The position numbers were made by a program, and so were the translations under genes. Shown here one piece after another: positions 51,511 through 61,346 of a stretch of DNA of 64,000 nucleotides. Position 1 is the first letter of the stretch. Each line of letters opens with the position of its first letter. The notes below the pieces were generated by a model. The model had not been told where the DNA came from. It saw nothing but the letters and a program-made list of their open reading frames with translations, and ran no database searches. The DNA comes from Methylocaldum szegediense (lineage in GTDB: Bacteria > Pseudomonadota > Gammaproteobacteria > Methylococcales > Methylococcaceae): positions 806,001-870,000 of the forward strand of contig NZ_OX458333.1 in the NCBI RefSeq assembly GCF_949769195.1, given 5' to 3'.

Positions 51511-53298
51511 CTAGAAAGCCTCTTCCCACGGCTTGGACAGAACCATGGCCGAATGAATGATGCCGACCATCGAATAGGTCTGCGGAAAATTGCCCCACAT
51601 TTCGCCGGTCCTGGGATCGGTGTCTTCGGACAAAAGCCCTAGGTGGTTGCGGCAGCGGAGCATCTCTTCAAACATGGCGCGAGCGTCCTCTTTTCTGCCG
51701 ATAGCTGCGAGAGCGCTGATCATCCAGAAAGTACAGATGTTGAACGCGTTCTGCGGTTGGCCGAAATCGTCCGGTTCCACGTATCGCATCATGTGATTCC
51801 CTCGACGCAGTTCCTTTTCCACTGCCTCGACGGTGCCAATGAAGCGCGGATCGTCCGCTGCCAGGAATTGCAGGTCGTGCAGAAGCAAGAGGCTAGCGTC
51901 GAGTTCGGAACCGCCGAAGCTGCCGACGAAGGTATTCCGTCCGGGATCGTACGCGCGCTCCATGATTTCCGCTCGAATCCGCTCGGCCTGGGAACGCCAA
52001 TATTGGGCGCGGTCGTGCAAGCCGATACGGTCGGCGATGCGGGCCAAGCGGTCGCAGCCCGCCCAGCACATCACCGCTGAAAAGGTATGGACGCGGGCGA
52101 AACCACGGAATTCCCACAAGCTCGCGTCCGGCTGGTTGTACACCCGGGTGCATTGACGGCCGAGATTCTCCAGGCGTTCGAACAGACGCTGATCGCCTGG
52201 GTGGGCGAGACGGAGGTCGAAAAAAGCTTGCGTCGCTGCCATGATCACGCTGCCGTAGATATCGTTCTGGACATGTTCGTAAGCTTGATTCCCGATGCGT
52301 ACCGGCCTGTGATTCCGATAGCCGCGGAGCGATGAGATCGTGCATTCAATCAGCTTTTTCTCCAGTGCGATGCCGTAAACTGGTTGAAGCCGGCTGTCGT
52401 CGGCCTCGGCCGCGATATTGGAGATGTAGTCCAGATATTCCTCCATGGTTCCGGTCGCGCTCAGCCGGTTGAGCGCGTTGACGACGAAATAGGCGTCGCG
52501 CAGCCAGCAGTAGCGATAATCCCAGTTGCGCTCGGTTCCCGCGGCTTCGGGAATCGACGTGGTCATGGCGGCGATCACGGCGCCGGTTTCCTCGAAGCAG
52601 CAGAGCTTGAGGGTGATGGCGGCACGGATCACCGCTTCCTGCCATTCGAAGGGGATGGACAGCGAGCGGGTCCATTCGCGCCAGTACAACAGGGTCTGCT
52701 CGTAACTTTCCCGCGTCGCCTCGGCAACGGTGTAGCGGAGCGGTTCGTCCGGACCGAAGGTGATCGCCGACGGCTCTTCCAGCAAGAACGGTGTTTCGTC
52801 CAGGATGTAAGAAACCGGCATGTCAGTGGTCATGCGGAAACAGGTACCGGGCGCCAAAAATTGGATGTAGTTGGATCCCTGGATCGTTTGCATGGGTTTG
52901 GCGCCGTAGTCGTAGGTCGGGCGGACGCGCACCGAAATCCGTGGCGTGCCGTTGATCGGGTGAAGCCTTCTGACCAGCCGCTGCGAACGGTGCATATGGC
53001 CGTACCGTCTGAAGCGCGGCGCGAAATCGGTGATCTGTACCGCCGCGCCGTGCCGGTCGTAAAGCGTGGTCACCAGGATCGCGGTGTTGTGTTCGTAGTG
53101 TTGTTCGCTGTGGGAGAAATCGTCGATAAGGATATCGAAGAATCCTTCCTGAACCTCGTCCTCGTCACCATTGATCAGACTGCAGAAGATGGGATCGCCG
53201 TCGAACCGTGGCAGGCAGCACCAGACGATGCGCCCCTTGCGGTCGATTAGCGCGCTGTACATGCAGTTGCCGATGATTCCGAGTTCGAGATTGCTCAT
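51511..53298 (-). CDS. Glycoside hydrolase family 15 protein (trehalase/glucoamylase type)
   Basis: A 595-residue GH15 enzyme. The N-terminal beta-domain (SNLELGIIGNCMYSALIDRK, VWCCLPRFDGDPIF) precedes an (alpha/alpha)6 barrel with GTERNWDYRYCWLRDAYFVV, NDIYGSVIMAATQAFFD, DASLWEFRG and FNICTFWMISALAAIGR, then LLSEDTDPRTGEMWGNFPQTYSMVGII near the end, which carries the family acidic residue. No signal peptide, so cytoplasmic. It lies directly downstream (111 bp) of a sugar ABC importer operon, so it may hydrolyse an imported alpha-glucoside such as trehalose or maltose. The substrate is not proven. Confidence 0.9.
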   Translation of the reverse strand: MSNLELGIIGNCMYSALIDRKGRIVWCCLPRFDGDPIFCSLINGDEDEVQEGFFDILIDDFSHSEQHYEHNTAILVTTLYDRHGAAVQITDFAPRFRRYGHMHRSQRLVRRLHPINGTPRISVRVRPTYDYGAKPMQTIQGSNYIQFLAPGTCFRMTTDMPVSYILDETPFLLEEPSAITFGPDEPLRYTVAEATRESYEQTLLYWREWTRSLSIPFEWQEAVIRAAITLKLCCFEETGAVIAAMTTSIPEAAGTERNWDYRYCWLRDAYFVVNALNRLSATGTMEEYLDYISNIAAEADDSRLQPVYGIALEKKLIECTISSLRGYRNHRPVRIGNQAYEHVQNDIYGSVIMAATQAFFDLRLAHPGDQRLFERLENLGRQCTRVYNQPDASLWEFRGFARVHTFSAVMCWAGCDRLARIADRIGLHDRAQYWRSQAERIRAEIMERAYDPGRNTFVGSFGGSELDASLLLLHDLQFLAADDPRFIGTVEAVEKELRRGNHMMRYVEPDDFGQPQNAFNICTFWMISALAAIGRKEDARAMFEEMLRCRNHLGLLSEDTDPRTGEMWGNFPQTYSMVGIIHSAMVLSKPWEEAF

Positions 53299-53409
53299 GA
53301 CGACTCCCTCTTCGTTTTGATCATTTCGACCTGGAAACGGCAGTCCCCTTTCCGGGTTCTATCGCCGCCCGTCGCTAAATCATCGAAGGCGCTTCGACCA
53401 ACGTTCGTT

Positions 53410-54558
53410 TCAATGGTTCCGCAAAAAACTCTCGCCGGTATCGGCATCGAATAGATGAATCTTCGTGGCGTCGTAGGTCAGTTCGATCCTCTCGCCGCGT
53501 CCGACCCGGAGATCGGGAGGCACACGCACGATCAGAACGACTCCGGGCTTGCCGGTTTCATGCGCGATGAGCGACGATGCTTCGTGCGGTCCCGGGTGCG
53601 GCAGGACCGGCTGAACATGAAGGTAAAGATCGGCGCCTAGCCACTCCGCCATGACGATCTCGGCCGAAAAAACCGGACCCGGCTGAGGCGCTGCTTCCGG
53701 CAGGTAAAAGTGCTCGGGACGGATGCCGACAACGACTGTGCGGTTGCCCAAGCGATCGAGAGGAAAAGATGCCGGCAGGGGGCAAGGCCCCATGGGCAGC
53801 AGCAGATTGTTGTCGCCGATCTCGGCATGCAGGAAGTTCATCGCAGGCGAGCCGATGAAGCCGGCCACGAATTCGTTGCGCGGTGTCTCGTATAGCTCCT
53901 TCGGCGTCCCGATCTGTTGCACTTCGCCGGCACGCAGCAGCGCCACCCTGTCACCCAGTACCATGGCTTCGGTTTGGTCGTGAGTGACATAAATGGTCGT
54001 GATGCCCAGCCGCTGCTGAAGCGCCGCGATTTCGGTACGCATTTGAACACGTAAGCGGGCGTCCAGGTTCGACAAGGGCTCGTCCAGCAAGAACACCTGC
54101 GGTCTGCGCACAATCGCCCGTCCCATGGCTACCCGCTGACGCTGCCCGCCCGAGAGATCAGAGGGTTTGCGGTCGAGCAGCGCATCCAGCTGCAGAATGC
54201 CTGCAACTTCGTCCACTCGCCGCTTAATTTCGCTCCGAGGCAGTTTGGCCAGCAGCAGCGGAAACGCGATGTTCTCCCGGACGGTCATGTGGGGGTAGAG
54301 CGCGTAGCTCTGGAACACCATGGCCATATTGCGGTCCTTGGGATCGAGCTCGTTGATTCTCTTGCCGTCTACCCGGATTTCGCCTTCGGTGATGTCTTCC
54401 AGACCAACGATCATATGAAGCAGGGTCGATTTGCCGCAGCCCGACGGCCCCACGAGGATGAAAAACTCTCCGTCTTTCACGGTGAAATTCGCCTTTCTGA
54501 TCGCCCAGGCACCGCCAGCGAAACGTTTGCTGACATGATCGAGAACGATTTCAGCCAC
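53410..54558 (-). CDS. Sugar ABC transporter ATP-binding protein (MalK/UgpC/SugC type)
   Basis: A 382-residue ATPase. Walker A VGPSGCGKSTLLHMI, Q-loop MVFQSYALYPHMTVREN, signature LSGGQRQRVAMGRA, Walker B VFLLDEPLSNLDARLR and switch His YVTHDQTEA. The C-terminal TOBE region (VVGIRPEHFYLPEA, DLYLHVQPVLP) is the regulatory domain of the MalK class. It is the fourth gene of the operon (binding protein, two permeases, ATPase) and powers both permeases. Confidence 0.95.
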   Translation of the reverse strand: MAEIVLDHVSKRFAGGAWAIRKANFTVKDGEFFILVGPSGCGKSTLLHMIVGLEDITEGEIRVDGKRINELDPKDRNMAMVFQSYALYPHMTVRENIAFPLLLAKLPRSEIKRRVDEVAGILQLDALLDRKPSDLSGGQRQRVAMGRAIVRRPQVFLLDEPLSNLDARLRVQMRTEIAALQQRLGITTIYVTHDQTEAMVLGDRVALLRAGEVQQIGTPKELYETPRNEFVAGFIGSPAMNFLHAEIGDNNLLLPMGPCPLPASFPLDRLGNRTVVVGIRPEHFYLPEAAPQPGPVFSAEIVMAEWLGADLYLHVQPVLPHPGPHEASSLIAHETGKPGVVLIVRVPPDLRVGRGERIELTYDATKIHLFDADTGESFLRNH

Positions 54559-54573
54559 GTTGAGGTCTCCCGC

Positions 54574-55410
54574 TTATCCTTTGACCGCGCCGGCGGTGAG
54601 TCCCGCGATGATCCGGCGTTGAAACACCAGGACCAGCGCGATGACCGGTATCGTGACCACCACGGAAGCGGCGGCAATGGAACCAACCGGCAGTTCGTAT
54701 TGAGAACTTCCCGTAAAAAACGCGATGGCGACCGGTACGGTGCGGGCGCGATCCGTGGAGGTGAGGGATGCCGCAAACAGAAAGTCGTTCCAGGCGAAGA
54801 TGAAGACTAGGATGGCCGAAGCGAAAATGCCCGGCGTCACCAGCGGCAGAATGACCAGCCGGAACGCCTGCGACGGCGTAGCGCCGTCGACCCGGGCCGC
54901 TTTTTCCAGTTCCCACGGGACCTCGCGGAAAAAAGCCGTCAAGGTCCAAATGGCGAGCGGCAGGGTGAAGCTCAAATAAGGGAGGATGAGTCCGGGCCAG
55001 GTATCGAAAAGACGCAGCGTGCGCCAGAGCTCGAACAGAGGGCCGACCACGGAAACCGCGGGAAACATGGCAACGGCGAGCGTGCCGTAAAAAATCCATT
55101 GTTTGCCGCGAAATTCGAGCCGAACGATGGCGTAGGCCGCGAAAACGGCGATCAGTATCGATAATGCGGTCGTGATCGAGGCGATCCCTAACGAATTCAA
55201 GATCGCCGCTGGGAACTGCGGGTCCGTGAACACTGCGCGGTAGTGTTCCAGACTGAAGGTCTCGGGAAGAAAACGCCCATTGCCGAGCTCGCGGCCCGGT
55301 TTAAGCGACAACGACACGATCCAGATCACCGGCAGCAAGGCATACGCAACGGCTAGGATACTTCCCAAGGCACCGGGCAATCCGTCCATGCCTCTCAAGC
55401 TCAATCGCAT
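54574..55410 (-). CDS. Sugar ABC transporter permease (MalG type)
   Basis: A 278-residue inner-membrane permease with six predicted helices (first about 16-36). The cytoplasmic EAA loop is [28 protein letters not shown], which contacts the ATPase. It lies 15 bp before the ATPase gene and 6 bp after the other permease, clearly one operon. It forms the channel with the MalF-type partner. The C-terminus ([16 protein letters not shown]) is typical of MalG-class proteins. Confidence 0.93.
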   Translation of the reverse strand: MRLSLRGMDGLPGALGSILAVAYALLPVIWIVSLSLKPGRELGNGRFLPETFSLEHYRAVFTDPQFPAAILNSLGIASITTALSILIAVFAAYAIVRLEFRGKQWIFYGTLAVAMFPAVSVVGPLFELWRTLRLFDTWPGLILPYLSFTLPLAIWTLTAFFREVPWELEKAARVDGATPSQAFRLVILPLVTPGIFASAILVFIFAWNDFLFAASLTSTDRARTVPVAIAFFTGSSQYELPVGSIAAASVVVTIPVIALVLVFQRRIIAGLTAGAVKG

Positions 55411-55416
55411 TCGATA

Positions 55417-56280
55417 TCACCTTCCGGCGCGGAGCAAAGGCGTGCCGAAGCCCTTAATGAACAGCAGGGCAATGGCGAGCGCGCACAAAAAAATGAGGAC
55501 CGACACGGCCGAACCGAGTCCTAAGTTGAGACGGGCGATCAGCGTATTGTAGCCGACCACCGACACCGATTCCGTGCCGTGAGCGCCGCGCGTCAGAACA
55601 TACACTGCATCGAAGATGCGAAACGCATCCAGGCTGCGGAACAGTAGAGCAACCACGATGGACGGTTTCATCAAGGGCAGGATGATAAGGCGCAAACGTT
55701 GCATTGCGGATGCGCCGTCGACCCTGGCTGCCTTGATCACCTCGTCCGGAATGAGGCTCAGTCCTGCGAGCAGGAGGAGCGCCATGAAAGGCGTGGTTTT
55801 CCAGATCTCGCTGACAATGATGACGACGAAGGCCGACCAGCGTTGGTTGAGCCAAGCCAGATCGGTGCCGAGTAGGCGGTTGACGAACCCGGTGGTTGGA
55901 TCGAACGCGAATTTCCAAGCGAGAGCCGCAACCACAGTGATGATGGCGTAAGGCACCAAAACCGCGGATCGCACCGTGCGGCGCCCGAATACGGCTTTAT
56001 GCATGAGAAGCGCGAGAGCGAATCCAAGCAGCAGTTCGAAAAAGACGGAAACGATCGTAATCAGGAGCGTGTTCCAAAGTGCCTGCCACCAGATTTCCGA
56101 GCTCAGAACGCTAAAATAATTGCCAAGACCAACAAACTCCGGCGGAGTCGCGAAGCGGAGATCGTAGCGGTAAAGCGAAAGCTGTACGGCATAGAGAATA
56201 GGGTAGGCCGTTACCAAGGCCATGGCGGCTAGGGCAGGGGTGCACAGAAGCCAGCCCTTGAGGTTCCGTGTTCGCTTCAT
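55417..56280 (-). CDS. Sugar ABC transporter permease (MalF type)
   Basis: A 287-residue permease with six predicted helices. The EAA loop is [20 protein letters not shown] followed by ILPLMKPSI. It starts within the last codons of the binding-protein gene (4-nt overlap) and ends 6 bp before the MalG-type gene. It lacks the long periplasmic P2 loop of enteric MalF, like the SugA-type permeases. Confidence 0.93.
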   Translation of the reverse strand: MKRTRNLKGWLLCTPALAAMALVTAYPILYAVQLSLYRYDLRFATPPEFVGLGNYFSVLSSEIWWQALWNTLLITIVSVFFELLLGFALALLMHKAVFGRRTVRSAVLVPYAIITVVAALAWKFAFDPTTGFVNRLLGTDLAWLNQRWSAFVVIIVSEIWKTTPFMALLLLAGLSLIPDEVIKAARVDGASAMQRLRLIILPLMKPSIVVALLFRSLDAFRIFDAVYVLTRGAHGTESVSVVGYNTLIARLNLGLGSAVSVLIFLCALAIALLFIKGFGTPLLRAGR

Positions 56281-57596
56281 AGTAGCCCTTCCGATCGTAT
56301 CGCTCGTTGCACGGCTTTTCGCAAGCGCGCTTCATCGCGGTCCGGGTCGATGTCGCGCATGGGATGAAGGGTACGGCTGATGGCGAGGGAAACGTCGGCG
56401 TACAGCGGCGTTCGAGGACGCTCCACTGCGTTTTCCAAGGTAGCCCGCAGCACATCCGCGAACGGCAGCCGGCGACGTACGACCGGATCGTCGTAGAGTG
56501 CGTGCAACGTAGGCGGGAGTCCGCCCCGTTCGGCGGCGATACGTTGACTGGCCTTGCCGGCGAGACAATCGGCCGCATGGAAAGCGAGTTCGGGATAGCG
56601 CGAATAGGTGCTGACGGCCAGATCGATTCCACCGACCGTGACCCGGCTAGGTCGACCGGGTATGACCGCGGGCCAGCGCGCCCAGCCCATGTTCGCTGCG
56701 ACTTCCGGCGCGTTCTGGAGAGCACTGGGCCAGACGAAGCTGTAATTCAGCATGAAAGTCGAATGGCCGGTTTCGAAAGCCAGCCGCGATTGGTCTTCCC
56801 GGCTCGTGGAAAGTCCCGGATCGGCCGCGGGAGACGTCGCCAAGCGCTTCATGATGCTCAGCGCTTTCCGGGTGGGTCCCGGCGCTAGGGAAACCTGGGT
56901 GCCATCACCGTCTAAAATCGTGCCGCCGGCCGAGGCGAGCAGGGAAACAAAAAAAACGGTCAAGCCTTCATAACGTTCGCCCTGGACTTGAATTCGACCG
57001 TTCACGCCGAGCTTTTCCGCCATATCGATCATTTCGTCCCAGGTTTCCGGCGGCTTCGGGACGCGGTCGGTTCTATACCAGAGCAACTGAGCGTTGGTCG
57101 TGAAAGGCGTCGCCCAAAGCACATTCTTATAGGTGGCGGTTTGAACGGCAATCGGGAAGCGCCCTGCGGAAGCGCGCTGTGTCAATCTCATCGGCCACTC
57201 CCGTATCCACCCCGCCTCGGCGAATTCGGCAGTCCAGATGACGTCCATTCCGATGATGTCGATGGATTCGTCGCGGGCTGCCAGGCGGCGTGCCAGCTGT
57301 TCGCGCTGCTGATCAGCATCGGCCGGCAGGGATACAATGTCGATACGATAACGGTCTCCCGACCGTTCGGTGCAGCGTCGGGCGGCTTCACGGAACGCAC
57401 CGGACGGTTCGTCGAACACATACCAGGTCAAACGCGGCGGTCCAACGGGCTCCGGACCGCGACAAGACCATCCGAACAGGAAGAGCACTAGAAAAAATAG
57501 CCGGCGCAGCGACGTAACGGAGCGTCGCGCCGGAATGCGGACCGGCCGCTTGTCGGCTGGAGAAAACCGTCCCACGCTAGGGGGGTAGACGTCCAT
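56277..57596 (-). CDS. Extracellular sugar-binding lipoprotein of the ABC importer
   Basis: A 439-residue solute-binding protein. The membrane/signal segment is LRRLFFLVLFLFGWSC with a lipobox-like WSC (Cys 45). Family 1 features: RLTWYVFDEPSGAFREAARR, IDIIGMDVIWTAEFAEAGWI, LWATPFTTNAQLLWYRTDR, FETGHSTFMLNYSFVWPS and VTVGGIDLAVSTYS. It resembles LpqY/MalE-type proteins for trehalose or maltose-like sugars. Start 57596 is an estimate; an N-terminal extension of ~30 residues precedes the hydrophobic part, which is unusual, so a start closer to it is possible (no good ribosome site). First gene of the operon. Confidence 0.88.
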   Translation of the reverse strand: MDVYPPSVGRFSPADKRPVRIPARRSVTSLRRLFFLVLFLFGWSCRGPEPVGPPRLTWYVFDEPSGAFREAARRCTERSGDRYRIDIVSLPADADQQREQLARRLAARDESIDIIGMDVIWTAEFAEAGWIREWPMRLTQRASAGRFPIAVQTATYKNVLWATPFTTNAQLLWYRTDRVPKPPETWDEMIDMAEKLGVNGRIQVQGERYEGLTVFFVSLLASAGGTILDGDGTQVSLAPGPTRKALSIMKRLATSPAADPGLSTSREDQSRLAFETGHSTFMLNYSFVWPSALQNAPEVAANMGWARWPAVIPGRPSRVTVGGIDLAVSTYSRYPELAFHAADCLAGKASQRIAAERGGLPPTLHALYDDPVVRRRLPFADVLRATLENAVERPRTPLYADVSLAISRTLHPMRDIDPDRDEARLRKAVQRAIRSEGLL

Positions 57597-58137
57597 CGGG
57601 AAGTCCGTTCTCCTGGGCGTTCGATTTTGCGGGTGGCTCGAAGTGGAACATTGGCGCGGGTTTCGTGTCAAGTATGCGCCGAGGTATAAAAAGAGCTTGC
57701 AGAAGAGTTGATGAATTTCATGAGTCGATCGCTCAGTGCCGAACGTATGGTCAGTAATTAATTCTAAATTTTATAAGAGGCCAATATGACGGAGCGGACT
57801 TAAGTCCGATTTTCCTGAGGTTCTGTATATCGCTCGGACAGCAGTGCGAAACAAATTTGTTACATACTCGATGAGGCTCGGTTTGGCATAAAGTTTTTCT
57901 TGCGCGTCTCGCAGCCGAGGAACCGAAATATGTTAGGCTACGTCTTAGCGGTAAGAGCCGCGAGCGCTGTACGCTGTGTGCGGATGGATGAGAAAGCCAC
58001 GTTCGCTATGATAGGGATAGTTCGAACGCTCGTTGTCTTAACCAGCACTTTATCGAACGAGGCAGCTTGCGGTCCTCTCGCCGGAGACGTTACGACCTTT
58101 TTGAGCATCTGCTGATTGCAGGGGAGACCTCGCATCT
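57597..58137. other. 540-bp divergent intergenic region
   Basis: No gene recognised between the sugar operon and prkA. An AT-rich zone (57700-57790) and a longer region up to 58137 must contain both promoters. GGGGAGACC before ATG 58138 is the prkA ribosome site. Confidence 0.35.
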
Positions 58138-60060
58138 ATGGGTATCTTCGATCATTATCAATCCCGCTATGAAAAAACGCGCGAAGAAGAGTATTCGCTT
58201 CAGGAGTATTTAGAAATCTGCCGTAAGGATCCGACGGCCTACGCCAGTCCCGCGGAGCGTATGCTTATCGCCATAGGCGAACCCGAGCTGGTCGACACCC
58301 GTCTGGATCCGCGTCTGTCGCGCATCTTTGCCAATAAAGTCATCAAGCGCTATCCGGCTTTTGCCGATTTCTACGGCATGGAAGAAACCATCGAGCAAAT
58401 CGTGGCGTTTTTCCGCCACGCCGCTCAGGGTTTGGAAGAGCGTAAACAGATTTTGTACTTGCTCGGCCCGGTCGGAGGCGGTAAGTCTTCGCTGGCGGAG
58501 AAGTTGAAGCACCTTATGGAGCAGGTGCCTTTTTACGCGATCAAGGGTTCGCCCATCAACGAATCGCCGCTGGGCCTCTTCGATCCAGAGGAGGACGGCC
58601 CTATTCTGGAAAGCGAATACGGCATTCCGCGCCGTTACTTCAATACCATCATGTCGCCTTGGGCGGTCAAGCGCCTGCATGAGTACAACGGCGACATCAC
58701 CAAGTTCCGTGTCGTCAAGATGCGCCCGTCGATATTGGACCAGAGGGCGGTGGCGAAGACCGAGCCGGGCGACGAGAACAATCAGGATATTTCATCGCTG
58801 GTCGGCAAGGTCGATATCCGGAAGCTTGAGCGCTACAGCCAGGACGATCCCGATGCGTACAGCTTCTCGGGTGGCCTCTGCCTCGGCAACCGCGGCATCA
58901 TGGAATTCGTAGAGATGTTCAAGGCGCCGATCAAGGTGCTGCATCCTCTCCTGACCGCGACCCAGGAAGGCAATTACAAGGGTACGGAAGGGCTTTCGGC
59001 CATCCCGTTCGAGGGCATCATCATGGCCCATTCGAACGAGTCGGAGTGGCTGCAATTCAAGAATAACAAGAACAACGAGGCCTTTCTCGACCGTGTCTAC
59101 GTCGTCAAGGTACCTTATTGCTTGAGAGTTTCGGAAGAAATTAAGATTTACGAGAAGCTTTTGATGAACAGCTCACTGGCGAATGCACCTTGCGCGCCGC
59201 ATACCTTGAAAATGCTGGCGCAATTCGCCGTGCTGTCGCGACTGAAAGAGCCGGAGAACTCGAGCATTTACTCGAAGATGCGGGTCTACGACGGCGAGAA
59301 TCTGAAGGATACCGACCCCAAGGCGAAGTCGTATCAAGAGTACCGAGATTTCGCGGGCGTGGACGAAGGGATGACCGGGCTTTCCACGCGCTTTGCGTTC
59401 AAGATCCTGTCGAAAGTCTTCAACTTCGACCACTCCGAAGTCGCGGCCAACCCTGTTCACCTGCTATACGTGCTTGAGCAGCAGATCCCGCAGGAGCAGT
59501 TCCCGCCCGAGATGCAGGAGCGTTATCTGCGCTTCATCAAGGAATTCCTGGTGCCGCGTTATATAGATTTTATCGGCAAGGAAATCCAAACCGCTTATCT
59601 GGAGTCGTATTCCGAATACGGGCAGAACATCTTCGATCGTTACGTCACCTATGCCGATTTCTGGATTCAGGATCAGGAGTACCGTGATCCGGACACTGGC
59701 GAAAGTTTCGATCGTAGGGCGCTCAACGAGGAGCTCGAAAAAATCGAAAAGCCAGCCGGTATCAGTAATCCCAAGGATTTCCGGAATGAGGTCGTGAACT
59801 TCGTGTTGCGCGCGCGCGCCAAGAATGCGGGCAAGAACCCGGCTTGGACCAGCTACGAAAAGCTGCGTGCAGTCATCGAGAAAAAGATGTTCGCCAACAC
59901 GGAAGAATTGCTGCCGGTGATCTCCTTCAACGCCAAGGCGTCGTTGGACGATCAGAAGAAACATGAGGAGTTCGTGAACCGTATGGTTCAAAAAGGGTAC
60001 ACGCCGAAGCAGGTGCGGCTGTTGTGCGAATGGTATCTCAGGGTACGTAAATCCTCCTAA
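58138..60060 (+). CDS. yeaG: PrkA/YeaG serine protein kinase
   Basis: A 640-residue PrkA protein. The N-terminal AAA domain has LGPVGGGKSSLAEKLK (Walker A, about 118-127). MEFVEMFKAPIKVLHPLLTA, GTEGLSAIPFEGIIMAHSNE and FLDRVYVVKVPYCLRVSEE are family hallmarks. The C-terminal PrkA domain ends KGYTPKQVRLLCEWYLRV. In enterics yeaG-yeaH are induced by nitrogen starvation and stress under RpoS/NtrC control. It heads the prkA-yeaH-spoVR set, which is conserved widely in proteobacteria. Confidence 0.96.
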   Translation: MGIFDHYQSRYEKTREEEYSLQEYLEICRKDPTAYASPAERMLIAIGEPELVDTRLDPRLSRIFANKVIKRYPAFADFYGMEETIEQIVAFFRHAAQGLEERKQILYLLGPVGGGKSSLAEKLKHLMEQVPFYAIKGSPINESPLGLFDPEEDGPILESEYGIPRRYFNTIMSPWAVKRLHEYNGDITKFRVVKMRPSILDQRAVAKTEPGDENNQDISSLVGKVDIRKLERYSQDDPDAYSFSGGLCLGNRGIMEFVEMFKAPIKVLHPLLTATQEGNYKGTEGLSAIPFEGIIMAHSNESEWLQFKNNKNNEAFLDRVYVVKVPYCLRVSEEIKIYEKLLMNSSLANAPCAPHTLKMLAQFAVLSRLKEPENSSIYSKMRVYDGENLKDTDPKAKSYQEYRDFAGVDEGMTGLSTRFAFKILSKVFNFDHSEVAANPVHLLYVLEQQIPQEQFPPEMQERYLRFIKEFLVPRYIDFIGKEIQTAYLESYSEYGQNIFDRYVTYADFWIQDQEYRDPDTGESFDRRALNEELEKIEKPAGISNPKDFRNEVVNFVLRARAKNAGKNPAWTSYEKLRAVIEKKMFANTEELLPVISFNAKASLDDQKKHEEFVNRMVQKGYTPKQVRLLCEWYLRVRKSS

Positions 60061-60083
60061 CCGTGCGATAGGTATTCAAGCCC

Positions 60084-61346
60084 ATGAGTCAATTTATAGA
60101 CCGCCGCTTAAACCCGAAGAACAAAAGCGCTGTTAACCGCCAGCGCTTTCTTCAGCGCTTTCGCGGTCAGATTCGCAAGGCCGTGGCTGACGCCGTCGCG
60201 AGGCGTTCGGTAACGGACGTGGAACGCGGCGAAAAGATTCAGATTCCGACCAAGGATATTTCGGAACCGACCTTTCGGCATGGCTATGGTGGGCGGCGGG
60301 AAATCGTCCAACCCGGCAACAAGGAGTTCATCGCGGGCGACAAAGTGCCTCGTCCGGAAAGCGGCGAAGGGGGCTCGGGCAACCGTGCCAGCGATTCCGG
60401 CGAGGGCATGGACGACTTCGTGTTCGAACTGTCGCGCGAGGAGTTTTTGGAATTCATCTTCGAGGATCTCGAACTGCCCAACATGGTGAAGCGACAACTG
60501 GCGACGGAATCCACGTTCAGGAGCCAGCATGCGGGATTTACTACCGACGGATCGCCTTCGAATCTTCACGTCATCCGCTCGATGCGCGAAGCCTTGGCTC
60601 GACGCACGGCCCTGCGGGCTCCATCTGTCCAACGGAAAAGGGAACTGGAAAAAGAACTCGAGGCATTGCTGAATGGCGGAGAACCCGACGAGGAACGCAT
60701 CACCGCCCTGAAAGAAGAGATTGCATTGTTGGAGCATAAGATTCGGGCGGTACCGTTTCTCGATACTTTCGACCTTCGCTACCGGAACCGTATTCAGGTC
60801 CCCAAGCCCAGCACCCAGGCTGTGATGTTCTGCCTCATGGACGTGTCCGGTTCCATGGATGAGGTGAAAAAGAACCTCGCGAAACGTTTCTTTCTGTTGC
60901 TGTACTTGTTTCTGACGCGGAATTACGAGAAAACAGACGTGGTTTTCATTCGCCATCATACGGTGGCGCTAGAGGTGGACGAACAGGATTTCTTCTATTC
61001 CAGGGAAACGGGCGGAACCGTGGTATCGAGCGCGCTCGAGCTGATGAAGGAGATTATCCGCGAGCGCTACCCGTCAAGCGACTGGAACATTTACGGCGCC
61101 CAGGCGTCGGACGGCGACAACTGGCCCGAGGATTCGACGAATTGCTCACGCTTGCTGATCGAGGACATCATGCCGAGCGTGCAGTATTACGCCTACATCG
61201 AAATTAACAACCATGAGCCCCACAGCCTCTGGATGGAATACGAAAAAGTGGCGGAATACTGGCCGAACTTTGCTATGCAGCCGATTTACAGCGCTGCGGA
61301 CATTTATCCGGTCTTTCGAGAACTCTTCAAGAAGCAGCAGGCATGA
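60084..61346 (+). CDS. yeaH: YeaH/DUF444 VWA-domain protein
   Basis: A 420-residue DUF444 protein. The N-terminus (IDRRLNPKNKSAVNRQRFLQ, RFRGQIRKAV) and GRREIVQPGNKEFIAGDKVP are hallmarks. The C-terminal von Willebrand A-like part has CLMDVSGSMDEVKKNLAKRF (DxSxS metal site), RHHTVALEVDEQDFFYSRETGG and IYGAQASDGDNWPED. It starts 23 bp after prkA and overlaps spoVR by 4 nt. It is thought to work with PrkA in stress adaptation; its biochemical role is unproven. Confidence 0.95.
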   Translation: MSQFIDRRLNPKNKSAVNRQRFLQRFRGQIRKAVADAVARRSVTDVERGEKIQIPTKDISEPTFRHGYGGRREIVQPGNKEFIAGDKVPRPESGEGGSGNRASDSGEGMDDFVFELSREEFLEFIFEDLELPNMVKRQLATESTFRSQHAGFTTDGSPSNLHVIRSMREALARRTALRAPSVQRKRELEKELEALLNGGEPDEERITALKEEIALLEHKIRAVPFLDTFDLRYRNRIQVPKPSTQAVMFCLMDVSGSMDEVKKNLAKRFFLLLYLFLTRNYEKTDVVFIRHHTVALEVDEQDFFYSRETGGTVVSSALELMKEIIRERYPSSDWNIYGAQASDGDNWPEDSTNCSRLLIEDIMPSVQYYAYIEINNHEPHSLWMEYEKVAEYWPNFAMQPIYSAADIYPVFRELFKKQQA

